Below, one piece after another: positions 55,976 through 64,000 of a stretch of 64,000 nucleotides of DNA; the first letter of the stretch is position 1, and the number at the start of each line of letters is the position of its first letter. A program made the position numbers and the translations under genes. The stretch is from Takakia lepidozioides (taxonomy: Eukaryota; Streptophyta; Takakiopsida; Takakiales; Takakiaceae): the NCBI GenBank assembly GCA_030704615.1, contig CM060731.1, positions 68,304,756 through 68,368,755 of the forward strand. The letters are read 5' to 3'. Below the pieces are notes generated by a model. The model saw only the letters and a program-made list of their open reading frames with translations. It was not told the DNA's origin and ran no database searches.

Positions 55976-56310
55976 TGGATGTCACAGCAGGTCATGTGAT
56001 TCTAAGGGTCCGGGAGGTGTTGCCTTCAAGAGTGTTGATTCCGGAGGGTCGAGATGATATGGTATGGAAGGACCATGTGCGCAATTGTGCGCCATGTCAC
56101 CTTCCACATGTGGATGGGAGGATAGATCCCAACCTTGCAGTGGTACCTGCAGGGCTGCGTTGCATGCTATGTGGGCATGCTGGTGGTGCCGCGACCATGT
56201 TGGTGTGTGACAAATGCTCAAGGGGGTGGCACATGGGGTGCTTGACACCGCCACTTGAGGAGGTTCATAGTGGAGAATGGTTGTGTCCACGATGCCTTGG
56301 ACAGAGATAG
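55975..56310 (+). CDS. Element A integrase tail with PHD finger
   Basis: An uninterrupted 111-aa frame. The first half ('GHVILRVREVLPSRVLIPEG', 'DDMVWKDHVRNCAPCHLPHV') is a GPY/F-like integrase tail. The second half is a PHD finger: 'CMLCGHAGGAATMLVCDKC', 'RGWHMGCLTPPLEEVHSGEW', 'CPRC', with C4-H-C3 spacing and the Trp before the last Cys pair (56161-56295). Known for the family: PHD fingers read the H3 tail, with or without K4 methylation. Here it could steer integration to a chromatin state. TAG at 56308. Confidence 0.88.
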   Translation: MDVTAGHVILRVREVLPSRVLIPEGRDDMVWKDHVRNCAPCHLPHVDGRIDPNLAVVPAGLRCMLCGHAGGAATMLVCDKCSRGWHMGCLTPPLEEVHSGEWLCPRCLGQR

Positions 56311-56678
56311 TGGGGCATGACAGTGGCGAGGTTGACAAGTGATCCAAGGTCTAGCTAACGAGAGTTCGATGCCATGGACACCCAATTGAAGCCATGGATT
56401 GTAGGAAGGCGAGTAACGATGGGGCTACTTTTGCACCCGGCCTCTTGATCTATTGACTTCAGATACTGGGACTTGGGCGATTGATGACCAAACAATGAAC
56501 TTATTGGAAGCTACTCGCTTCTCTCTCTAATCATCCTTCGCAGCCTTTGCACCTTGAGGGCGATTGGGAAAACCTCTATTTGAAGCGGCTGCAGGCTATT
56601 CATTCCCCAAGGCATCTGCATCGTTCTCCATCATATGGATGTCGTCCACCTCACATGAGGGAAGCGGCAACTTTCTTT
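56311..56678. other. Element A 3' untranslated region
   Basis: No coding potential recognised. No LTR border, TG...CA pair or polypurine tract was found before the MYB-like fragment. Confidence 0.4.
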
Positions 56679-57056
56679 TCATTTCTGGAGTCTTCTTGCA
56701 ATCGTCAAAGGCGCAGCTCTGCCCAACACGGCACTTAAGATCTCCCAACATTGGAGAAACACAAACGAATGGTTTTTAGGGTGTTTGTCCACATAGAGTT
56801 TCAACGCCTTTTGCATTTGGTCGTCCTCTGAAGTGTCACTCTCTCTCAATGCCACTACCTGCCCATACACTCCTACCCATTTGCTCACGTCGTGGCAAAT
56901 CGTTTGCCACTTTGATTCCAGGCTCTGATATGGCCGCTCAGGCAAACCATCATGGCACTTGCAGTTGAAATGAAAACCAACAGTTTTCCAAAATGCTTCG
57001 GATTTTTGGCCGTTGCCAGTAATCGGGTCTTGTGACACAGCCAGAAACGATCTACA
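56679..57056 (-). pseudogene. MYB/SANT-like protein fragment
   Basis: The minus strand reads 'CRSFLAVSQDPITGNGQKSE', 'AFWKTVGFHFNCKCHDGLPE', 'RPYQSLESKWQTICHDVSKW', 'GVYGQVVALRESDTSEDDQM', 'KNHSFVFLQCWEIL'. This is the MYB/SANT-like domain of the plant family often labelled 'glutathione S-transferase T3-like', related to the DNA-binding partner ORF of PIF/Harbinger elements. It begins abruptly at the CACTA end (57057), so the N-terminus was separated by that insertion and was not found beyond it. Confidence 0.8.
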
Positions 57057-57099
57057 CACTAGAAGAAAAACGCAGAATAATCACTGGCCCTTTAACCAC

Positions 57100-57650
57100 A
57101 ACTGTCTTTTTCCACTCTATAAACCACTAGTAACCACTTGCCAGTGGTTAATCCCAATGAAATGCCACGGTGGCATCACAGATAGTGGTTGGAAGTGGTT
57201 TCAACCACTCAGTAGTCCATGTGTAATAATTTGTTTTTATTTATTATTATTTATTTAGTAATACATTTTAATTAATAAATATAAAATTCGACGTGGACGA
57301 GTGCAGTGGTAAATTGTGAGTGGTTATAGACACCTCAGTGATGGGAAGTGGTTGAAACCACTTGCTACTCCACGTGTAATAATTCAAATTTTATTTGTGA
57401 TTTATGATTTGGAAATATATTTTAATTCATAGATATAATATTCCACGTGGACGGGGACAGTGCACGTTGATCTTGAGTGGTTAAAGACACCTCATTGATT
57501 TGTACCACTTTGACAGTGGTGGAGAGTGGGTGGTGAAAGATACTGCAGTAATTGGAACCACTATTCTAGTGGTTGCTCATGAGTGGTTGCCTACAGACAA
57601 GTGATTGGTACCACTTTTTGGGTGATACATGAAAAATTTTAAGTGGTTTG
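57100..57650. repeat. CACTA left subterminal repeats
   Basis: About 20 copies of AGTGGT/ACCACT, often as AGTGGTT-AACCACT pairs (for example 57117-57152, 57186-57212, 57340-57362, 57549-57610). Two CCACGTGTAATAATT-like segments at about 57217 and 57369 mark a duplicated unit of about 150 bp. These are the expected TNPA-type binding sites. Confidence 0.85.
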
Positions 57651-57737
57651 TGCAGCTGTGACAGACTTTGAAAAACAGACAAGTGGCCAGACCATTGTGG
57701 CATGATGATATTGAACAAATGGTTCCAACAATAAACT

Positions 57738-58670
57738 TTATTCTGAATCTGAAACATATTCGTCACCCACTGAATCACTTTGCTCAATTGAAATAGCGGT
57801 TGGTTGCACAAACGCCGCTTGAATGGTAGCCAACATAGCCAGGTCTTCTTTATTTAGAGCCGTGGCACCATCTAATGACCTAGGTATTGGCTGATCTGAT
57901 AAGGTGGACGGTGCCTGAAGGCCATCGAAATCTGCATTTTCGCCAATGTCACATTGATCTATGTCCGCCACAATCTTTTTTGCTCTTGGATCCTTCCGAA
58001 GGCCTACCTTCCACTCCGAACTTGGGGACTCATCCGAAAAGAACACCTGTTCAACTTGAGATGGAAAGATGAACGGCTGATCATTGGCGGGTAACATCCT
58101 CCCAAAATTTGCAAGTAGAAAACCATACGAATCCCGCTTCATTGTAGCATTTTGTCCAACGAGGTTGGCCCTCACCCAGGCACAACGAAATACAATGGGG
58201 TGTACTCATCCATAATCCAATTTGAAGATCTCATTGATGACCCCAACGTACTCTAATGGTGACATGGCTGGATTTCTATCACGCACACTATTTCTGCTCT
58301 GTTGCTGGAAGACGGATGCAACTCCGGAATCAAAAGAGACAAGAAGGCGACTCTCTGTGTCATCCACTCAATAATGATTTCCATACGCCTTCAGGCCACG
58401 AAATGAAGCTGATCTCAATGAGGGGGGAGTAGACAAATGAATTACATCTGTATCCTCAATACCATGCTCAGAGACATGGGCCTGGACTGCATGGCGTATC
58501 CATACCGGTAGGGGTGGAAACTCCAACAAATGGGGAGGGTATGGCACTGGAAGGCGGCAGTGACGTCGACGTTTGGCACGCCACTCACGAGCACATGCCT
58601 CTCTGTCTGCAGTGAACTGTGCCTTCTCTGTTGCATACTTTCTGTCACAAAATGGCAACAAGAATGACAC
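57738..58670 (-). CDS. CACTA transposase C-terminal region (DUF4216-like)
   Basis: 58175-57738 reads 'RANLVGQNATMKRDSYGFLL' and 'QPFIFPSQVEQVFFSDE', with 'WKVGLRKDPRAKK', the DUF4216 segment that follows TNP2 in plant CACTA proteins. 58670-58368 ('EKAQFTADREACAREWRAKR', 'LPVPYPPHLLEFPPLPVWIR') is an adjacent charged segment. A region of stops (58190-58370) separates them; introns or decay are possible. Confidence 0.65.
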
Positions 58671-58787
58671 ATGTTAGCAATGAAGTGTTGCATTACTTTG
58701 CAAAAAATACCTAGCATGAATGATACTTTGAAAACCACTGGATGAGTGAGCAGAATGACTTGTAAATGAATATGCTCTTCCAAAAAG

Positions 58788-59324
58788 TCACTCACTTGGA
58801 CATTCAACATCATCACGCAATGAATCTATTTCATTAGGGTCCCATACTTTGGCACAAATCCGGCAGAAAATGCGACTCACACGCATAATGACCCCACGTG
58901 GGCCCCCCACCATGCAATGACGAATACACACAGATAAAATCTGTTGCATTAAAACGTGATAATCATGGGACTTCATACTCGTCAAATGTTTCCTAGACGG
59001 GTGTATGTGTTTCTGAAATGCACCTGCAAATCCCGAAGGAGTTTTGATAGCCCCCAAAGTATCAAGAAATATCGTGATTTCAGCGGGAGTGAGAACATAC
59101 GGTGCTGCTGGTTTCATGATACGTGAAGGGTTCTGTGGGTCAGGCCGAAGCCACAAATGACGTCTGATGCCGATTACCTCCATGTCGTTCCTCACCTTCA
59201 CCGTGTCCTTCCGTCCGAAAATCGTCTTCAACAAGTTTTCACAAAAATTCTTTTCGCAATGCATGGGATCCAGTAAGTAGCATTGCAACAGATCCTGCAA
59301 TTGGTGACACCATTTCAGGAACAT
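58788..59324 (-). CDS. CACTA transposase DUF4218 segment
   Basis: 'LLDPMHCEKNFCENLLKTIF', 'RRHLWLRPDPQNPSRIMKPA', 'APYVLTPAEITIFLDTLGAI', 'LTSMKSHDYHVLMQQILSVC' match the region following the TNP2 catalytic part. The 'MKSHDxHxLMQ' block is highly characteristic. It is separated from the TNP2 exon at 59627 by about 300 bp with no coding match, probably an intron. Confidence 0.82.
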   Translation of the reverse strand: MFLKWCHQLQDLLQCYLLDPMHCEKNFCENLLKTIFGRKDTVKVRNDMEVIGIRRHLWLRPDPQNPSRIMKPAAPYVLTPAEITIFLDTLGAIKTPSGFAGAFQKHIHPSRKHLTSMKSHDYHVLMQQILSVCIRHCMVGGPRGVIMRVSRIFCRICAKVWDPNEIDSLRDDVECPSE

Positions 59325-59626
59325 TCCGACAGATTGCAGTCCTATACAAATCAGATTCCTTTATAAGCACTATATACTTCCATGTCTAAAGTGGCTGTGA
59401 TGCATGACAATCCCTCCTCAGTGGTTCAAACAACTCCTTTAATGCATTATTAGCCTCTCAAGTGATGTCAACAATTTCCTGAGCATCATGGATACTACCT
59501 TTTACCACTCCACGAGTTATTAATGTGAAGTCCAAATTATATGCAGTACTGTTATTTTACCACTCGGAAAGTAAGAAGTAACCACTACAGGGGCACTACC
59601 TTTTCCATTTACAAAGAACATTGAAC

Positions 59627-60955
59627 TCAAACAAGTACAAGTGCAGGGGGTACCTTCCAGTATGGTAAATCCCATAGGTAGCTACGCCTTTTGATACCAT
59701 GAACCTTGGCTGGATGAACTTCAGCATCAGGAAAAGCACGGGGGTCAAGGTCATAACCTTCAGCCTCAACACCAGCGGCCTCTTGTTCAACCGGTGTGAA
59801 CGGATGTGGCTTCGCACGCATCTCCACCTGTCCATTGAAGTGTATGCGGTTCCTGCGGTATGGATGGGCCTGAGGGAGGAACCTGCGGTGACCTTGGTAG
59901 ACAGTTTTGCCCATAACTTTTGAATGTCTTGCATCTACATGAGGACCGTATACTAGACACCCTTTGTAGCCTTTTGTGACACATCTTGCAAGTAGGCCAT
60001 AAGCAGGAAAATCATGGATGCTCCACAGTAGTATGGCGCGTAGTATGAAGGTTCTCTCACCAACAGGTTTACATATGTCATATGCCCGAACCCCCCTCCA
60101 CAAAACAAGTAACTCCTCCATCAGTGGTGCTAAGTACACATCTATGTGCTCACTTGTAACTGACTGTTTTCCTAGAATCAAGAGAGTAAGCATGACAAAG
60201 AACTTCTTTGTAGTGAGCCAGGGAGGTAGGTTGTATACCAACGTCAACACTGGCCATATTGACCAGCAATTGTTCTTATCACCAAACGGGTTGACTCCAT
60301 CGAAGGAAAAACCAAGCCTTACATTGCGAGGCTCTGCTGCAAAGTCGGGCCAAGTAGCATCAATGTGTTTCCAAGCCTTTGAATCAGCTGCATGGCGCAC
60401 AAGGCCATCGTTGCTTGCATTCCGACTGTGCCATGTCATTAATTTTGCAATAGAAGAACATCTATACATACGCAAAAGGCGTGGTATCAATGGAAAATGG
60501 CGAAGCACCTTAACAGGTACCTTGGATCTCCCCACATTTTTGAATCGGGCGCTTTGACACTTGGGGCAACTCTCTGAAGTTTTCAAGTCCCCCCTAAACA
60601 ACACACACCCCTTTGGGCAAGCATCAATCTTCTCATAAGCAAGCCCAAGCTTGCTCACCATGGTCTTTGCATGGTAGAAAGATGTGGGTAGTACGTTTGG
60701 TTGTGGCAACAAGGTTTTCTGCAGCAAAGAGAACATTTCATCCGCAAAGCCATTTGTAACCCCATGTGTTGCGCATAGATTCATTATAAGCATGGTGGAT
60801 GCAAGCTTAGAGGATTTACAGCCTTCATACAAAGGTAGACATGCCTCTTCCAATGAGATGGGATCATCAGTGTGAAAGTCCCCACCCGCAACCGGGTCAT
60901 GGGCTAAGGAAGGGATGTTCATGTCACCGGGAACATCTAGGTCATCTAATTCCAC
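59627..60955 (-). CDS. CACTA TNP2 transposase, central exon
   Basis: A 442-aa open frame: 'YEKIDACPKGCVLFRGDLKT', 'ESCPKCQSARF', 'VKVLRHFPLIPRLLRMYRCS', 'NVRLGFSFDGVNPFGDKNNC', 'SIWPVLTLVYNLPPWL', 'MLTLLILGKQSVTSEHIDVY', 'LLWSIHDFPAYGLLARCVTK', 'KVMGKTVYQGHRRFLP'. These are the ordered blocks of the Transposase_21/TNP2 family, including the Cys pairs and the catalytic Asp of 'SFDGVNPF' and 'IHDFPAYG'. No internal stop in 1.3 kb, which is rare in this window and suggests the youngest or least decayed element. Confidence 0.92.
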   Translation of the reverse strand: MELDDLDVPGDMNIPSLAHDPVAGGDFHTDDPISLEEACLPLYEGCKSSKLASTMLIMNLCATHGVTNGFADEMFSLLQKTLLPQPNVLPTSFYHAKTMVSKLGLAYEKIDACPKGCVLFRGDLKTSESCPKCQSARFKNVGRSKVPVKVLRHFPLIPRLLRMYRCSSIAKLMTWHSRNASNDGLVRHAADSKAWKHIDATWPDFAAEPRNVRLGFSFDGVNPFGDKNNCWSIWPVLTLVYNLPPWLTTKKFFVMLTLLILGKQSVTSEHIDVYLAPLMEELLVLWRGVRAYDICKPVGERTFILRAILLWSIHDFPAYGLLARCVTKGYKGCLVYGPHVDARHSKVMGKTVYQGHRRFLPQAHPYRRNRIHFNGQVEMRAKPHPFTPVEQEAAGVEAEGYDLDPRAFPDAEVHPAKVHGIKRRSYLWDLPYWKVPPALVLV

Positions 60956-61014
60956 TTCTGCCCCATTTCCAGTTTCAGGTGTGTCTATGATCTGAAAGGT
61001 CTCTTGGATCTGCG

Positions 61015-61437
61015 CTATACCTCAACATTTCTGTCCAATTCTCCCTGTGTCCGATGATTTGCTAAAGCTACGTCGTCACCAACCACCACGGCCGTGTTTT
61101 CCCATTCATCGTCAGAAGCATGCCTCCTTGCTCCTCTCCAGGATCTGAACGCAGGGGATCTATGATTGGCCATTAGATGTTTTCTCACTCTCTCTATAGA
61201 GACCGGTCGTCCACCCTTACAGTGATTGCAAGGGCATCTTAACTTGTTGAGACCATACTCTCGACACCGCGCAACCTTACGCTGAAAAAGAGCATCGTTG
61301 CGCTGTTGTAATCTCAGCACGGCAGCTGCTCTGTTAGGCTCCATGATGCTAAGGAATTCCTTTCCTGGTATGAGAGGAGAATCAAGATTAATATACCAAG
61401 TCCCAAAAAGCAAGAATTTCAATAATCTATTGTACAT
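61015..61437 (-). CDS. CACTA transposase-associated domain
   Basis: 'RCREYGLNKLRCPCNHCKGG' then 'RVRKHLMANHRSPAFRSWRG' is the Transpos_assoc zinc-binding domain at the N-terminus of CACTA TNP2 proteins. The likely start is within 'MEPNRAAAVLRLQQRNDALF' (about 61343). An intron or a short frame break (61015-60955) separates it from the TNP2 exon. Confidence 0.78.
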   Translation of the reverse strand: MYNRLLKFLLFGTWYINLDSPLIPGKEFLSIMEPNRAAAVLRLQQRNDALFQRKVARCREYGLNKLRCPCNHCKGGRPVSIERVRKHLMANHRSPAFRSWRGARRHASDDEWENTAVVVGDDVALANHRTQGELDRNVEV

Positions 61438-61859
61438 CTCTACTCATAGAGTTGTAAGGTACCACTTTCTGAGTGGTTGTTTCACACCTCATATTTCAAT
61501 TTAGAACTACAAAAAGAGTGAGTATGACTCTGAGAGTGTAGAAAATGGAAAAAGTTGTCTCTTGTCATCTACAAACCACCTTCTTAGTAATATTCAGAGT
61601 GGATTGAATCACTACATGGTGACCTAGCAGACCTTACTTCTAGGTACAAGCTATAGTGCTTTAAGATAGGATGTCTTGAAGGTTGTGAGCAGTAGCCCAG
61701 CCCATCATATGCATTTGTAGTTAGCACGAAGCCGTTAGCTCGTCTGTTGTCATGTGCTTATATCTACAGCCTCCTCCATCGCTCAATCTGAATGTGCACT
61801 TGTAGGGTTTAGTTAGGCTTAGTCTCTTTTCAATTTTGCTGAAGGAGAGTGCAGGTTCT

Positions 61860-62082
61860 ATGGCAAAGAGTGAACGCAGCCCAAAACATTTGAACGACGA
61901 TGGCACTGGAGGCGATTGGGCAAGAGCACCTGGTTCAGCAGAGAGCGAAAGTGGAGGAGAAGAGGAGTCACTTACCCCAGGAGAATGCGAAGGGATGGTG
62001 GAATATGAACGGTATCGTGCTATCAGGGTAGCTGAAAACAAAGCTTGGTTGTTGGATTGGAGCTCCAAGGGCACTGCATTGT
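61860..62082 (+). CDS. CACTA second gene, first exon (TNPA-like, tentative)
   Basis: ATG at 61860 starts an acidic Ser/Gly/Glu-rich segment ('GSAESESGGEEESLTPG') ending 'YERYRAIRVAENKAWLLDW', a helix of the type 'YExxRxxRIxENKxxL' common in DNA-binding second ORFs of plant transposons. A GTAAGT donor follows at about 62082. It points away from TNP2 toward the right end, so downstream exons may be lost. Confidence 0.4.
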
Positions 62083-62324
62083 AAGTCGCTGTCTCCCTGC
62101 TCGAATACTGTTCATGCGATGATTCCTTCCCTCCTTCATTGCATTGTTCCCTCCTTCCCTGCACTTGCAATGCGATCGCAACACCTGAGCCGAGAGATGG
62201 CCTCCCTTGCGTTGCTTCCACGCAAAATTACGTCTGTTTCATGAAAGGTAGTTGAGGTCCCAAGAGCCCCTAGAAGACTGCCATGTCAGCAGGATGTAGT
62301 GGTTATGGACACTAGTGTAGTGGT

Positions 62325-62630
62325 TAATATGTACCCTAATTTGTTTTTAAAAAAAAAACGACGTGTCCACATCCCATCTCCGCCATTGGATGGACGTGGA
62401 CGGTCGGATGCTGCGCGGCACTTGGACAACCTCATGTCTCTCACGCGAGCGTACTAAGTGTGTGTGCTTTGCTTTTTGATCTTCCTGGGCTTGTGAGGGC
62501 GTTTTGTTGTGAGTGACCCGGGCGATTGTGGGAGAGTAGAGAGAAAGAGAGACCCCTGCGTACTGCCCGCTATGTGTGGAACGGCCCAGTGCAAAGGAGT
62601 ACTCGTTTGAGGGAGAGGAGTCTTGTTCAC
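62325..62630. other. Spacer between CACTA and LINE-like sequence
   Basis: An A10 run (62349) then GC-rich sequence; no gene seen. Confidence 0.4.
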
Positions 62631-62897
62631 ATGGGGGTGGCGGAGAAGGAGTCCAACGACTTGGAGACCAACCCGGGGGAGGATAGTGGAGCGACTCCTA
62701 GTGCTGACTACTCAGCAGAGAGCGAGAGCACGGACGAGGAGGAAGACCAGAGTGCTAAGAAGATCGTCGTTCGCATGACTCCTTCCAAGCGGCCCTTAAG
62801 GACATCCACCCCAACCAAGGAGGGTAACAAGCTGGCGGTGGGATCCCTAAGATCCCTTCTGTCTCTGTCTCTATCTCTCTCCCTCTCTCACCCTTAG
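62631..62897 (+). CDS. Small acidic ORF, unknown
   Basis: ATG at 62631; 88 aa with acidic 'SAESESTDEEEDQSAKK' and basic 'RMTPSKRPLRTSTPTKEGNK' parts, ending in a frame through a (TC)n microsatellite (62859-62890). It may be the 5' end of a gene interrupted by the LINE fragment or a LINE ORF1 remnant. Confidence 0.25.
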   Translation: MGVAEKESNDLETNPGEDSGATPSADYSAESESTDEEEDQSAKKIVVRMTPSKRPLRTSTPTKEGNKLAVGSLRSLLSLSLSLSLSHP

Positions 62898-64000
62898 TTC
62901 ACATAGTTGTGTCACTATTAACGGACAGAAGTCCAACTTCTTTGACATAGACCAAGGTGTAGCTCAAGGATGTACTCTCTCCCCTCTGCTCTTCAATGTT
63001 TTCATCAATCAACTCCTCGAGGATGTGGAAAGTGAGGGATTTAGGGTTAAGGGTGGGTGATACCACCATACCAGCCCTTATGTTTGCGGATGACTTCGCA
63101 GGCATAGGAGAGACTCCAACCAATCTCTAGGAGTTGATTGATTGCGCGAAGAGATACTTTGAACTTTGGGGGCTAGAGGCTAATGTCAGCAAATGTGCAG
63201 TGGTAGCATTCAACGACAGAGGAGAGGGAGGAAGTGATCTTAAGTGGCAGTGGGATACCCAAGAGATCCCGGTCCACCCTAAACCCTACACTTACCTGGG
63301 CGTTCAGTTTTCCTCCAATTGTAATTGGGATGCACATATCCGGAAAGTTGTTCAAACTGGCAAAGGCAAAGGTCTGGGGCTCACTAAATTTTTCCACTGC
63401 ATAGGGGTCAACTCTGAGGTTTAAAAAACCATGCTTTGTTACGTTATTAGACCTGCATGGAAGTACGAATCTGCTATATGGGTTGATAACTCCAACCAGG
63501 CTAAGTCTGTAGAATCCATTCAAGTGGGGGTGCTTAAGGAGTGTATGTCAGCATGCTCCAAAACAGCCAATGTGGCTGTTCGGGGTGAGTTTGGCATTCC
63601 GTCCTTAAGCTCCCGACGACATGAATTCAAGGTCAGATGGTGGGGTCAGCTGCAACATATGCCCAAGACCAGATATCCTAAGTTAATCGACTCTATATCT
63701 TGGAAACAGGACCGCCCTGTCAAACAGGCTAAGTCCTGGTAGAAGAGAGTAGAAGAGATTCTCAAGGACCTGGACCTGGATCCCCAAGTCTTGACCCTGC
63801 TGGATAAATCTGACTTAGAGGCTGTAGTGTCCAAAGCCATGTCTGTTGCCATGAGATTGTCTGATGAGAATGAAGTTAGGCAGAGAAAACTTCCCTGAAT
63901 TTGTTTCCAGTCAGTGACATGGGGGAAGACATCTTGGATGACCTCAAGGGTCTACCCACTCTCGGCACTAGACTGAAATTTAAACTCAGGGCAGGAAGCC
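62898..64000 (+). pseudogene. LINE-type (non-LTR) reverse transcriptase, 5'-truncated
   Basis: 'GVAQGCTLSPLLFNVFINQL' (62965) and, after a frame change, 'ALMFADDFAGIGETPTNL' (63075; FADD catalytic box) are RT motifs of non-LTR elements. 'RYFELWGLEANVSKCAVVAF', 'YTYLGVQFSSNCNWDAHIRK' and 'VRWWGQLQHMPKTRYPKLID' follow as thumb and post-RT parts. The N-terminal RT and any endonuclease are missing, consistent with 5' truncation. It runs off the right edge. Stops at 63058, 63128, 63422 and 63740. Confidence 0.82.

Larger units (their letters stand above)
25864..56310 (+). mobile_element. Element A: Ty3/gypsy retrotransposon with DNA methyltransferase and PHD finger
   Basis: Three blocks (25864-26665, 39812-44091, 54088-56310) join into one Gag-Pro-DNMT-RT-RNaseH-IN-PHD order, about 7.3 kb of coding sequence. 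The junctions are exact: element B is flanked by CCTGG and element C by TTGCATGCATTCCA, and the reading frame resumes across both. Domain order with RT before IN is Ty3/gypsy. The DNMT sits between protease and RT; the PHD finger follows the integrase. Flanking LTRs were not identified. DNMT-bearing gypsy elements have been reported in charophyte algae (de Mendoza and colleagues, 2018). Confidence 0.88.
57057..62320 (-). mobile_element. CACTA (En/Spm) transposon
   Basis: The left end CACTAGAAGAAAAACGC matches the plant CACTA terminus (CACTACAAGAAAAA type). Subterminal ACCACT/AGTGGT words are dense at 57100-57650 and reappear at 61440-61620 and 62280-62320. Between them on the minus strand lie a TNP2 transposase set (61437-58788) and a DUF4216-like segment. 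The right CACTA end was not found, so the 62320 limit is approximate. Confidence 0.85.

Noticed and set aside
55982-56347. Minus-strand 121-aa ORF over the PHD finger
   Set aside because: Antisense to the PHD/integrase tail, which has clear domain motifs.
1-64000. tRNA or rRNA genes
   Set aside because: No cloverleaf-type A/B box pair or rRNA-like block was recognised by eye; a covariance-model search was not possible.

Overview
This is eukaryotic nuclear DNA from a large, repeat-rich plant-type genome. The signs are spliced genes with GT/AG borders, a PLS-class PPR array, a HECT E3 ligase, a PLAT protein, a Dpb4-type histone fold, and five classes of plant transposon (Ty3/gypsy, MULE, hAT, PIF/Harbinger, CACTA). 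A gypsy element carrying a DRM/DNMT3-like cytosine methyltransferase recalls elements reported from streptophyte (charophyte) algae. I lean to a charophyte or other early-diverging streptophyte, but the species cannot be proven from the window. I saw no tRNA, rRNA or CRISPR locus.

Layout. 1-1.7 kb: decayed PPR array (minus). 1.9-2.7 kb: Dpb4/POLE3-like exons (minus). 3.2-3.7 kb: frameshifted PLAT gene (plus). 5.2-6.7 kb: 3' part of a HECT gene (minus). 7.0-7.9 kb: nested inverted repeats. 8.3-21.45 kb: a PIF/Harbinger transposase split by an 11.9-kb hAT element (9346-21232) with a perfect 8-bp target duplication. The hAT carries its transposase, a RING/coiled-coil gene, a degenerate kinase gene, blocks of 120-bp repeats and mirror-image arrays of about 52-bp palindromic repeats. 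21.5-25.8 kb: a 172-bp satellite and other non-coding repeats.

25.9-56.3 kb is one gypsy element (element A) of order Gag - protease - DNA methyltransferase - RT - RNase H - integrase - PHD finger. Two later insertions split it. Element B (26666-39806) is a 13.1-kb gypsy element with about 1-kb LTRs and 5-bp target duplications, sitting in the gag of A. Element C (44092-54073) is a 10-kb MULE-type DNA transposon flanked by a 14-bp direct repeat, sitting in the RT of A. Element C holds a MULE transposase whose middle third is inverted and, divergently transcribed, a spliced gene joining a ParB-like domain to a DNA N-methylase-like domain. Families of 24-bp palindromes lie in the intergenic region and in one intron. 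56.7-64 kb: a MYB/SANT-like fragment cut by a CACTA element (57057 to about 62.3 kb), then a LINE-type reverse transcriptase running off the window.

Functionally the window is a nest of mobile DNA. Its main interest is that two unrelated elements carry DNA-modifying enzymes of different chemistry: a C5-cytosine methyltransferase with a PHD reader in the retroelement, and an N-methylase-like enzyme with a ParB-like module in the MULE. Most copies here are broken by stops, frameshifts, deletions or inversion, so activity would have to come from other copies.
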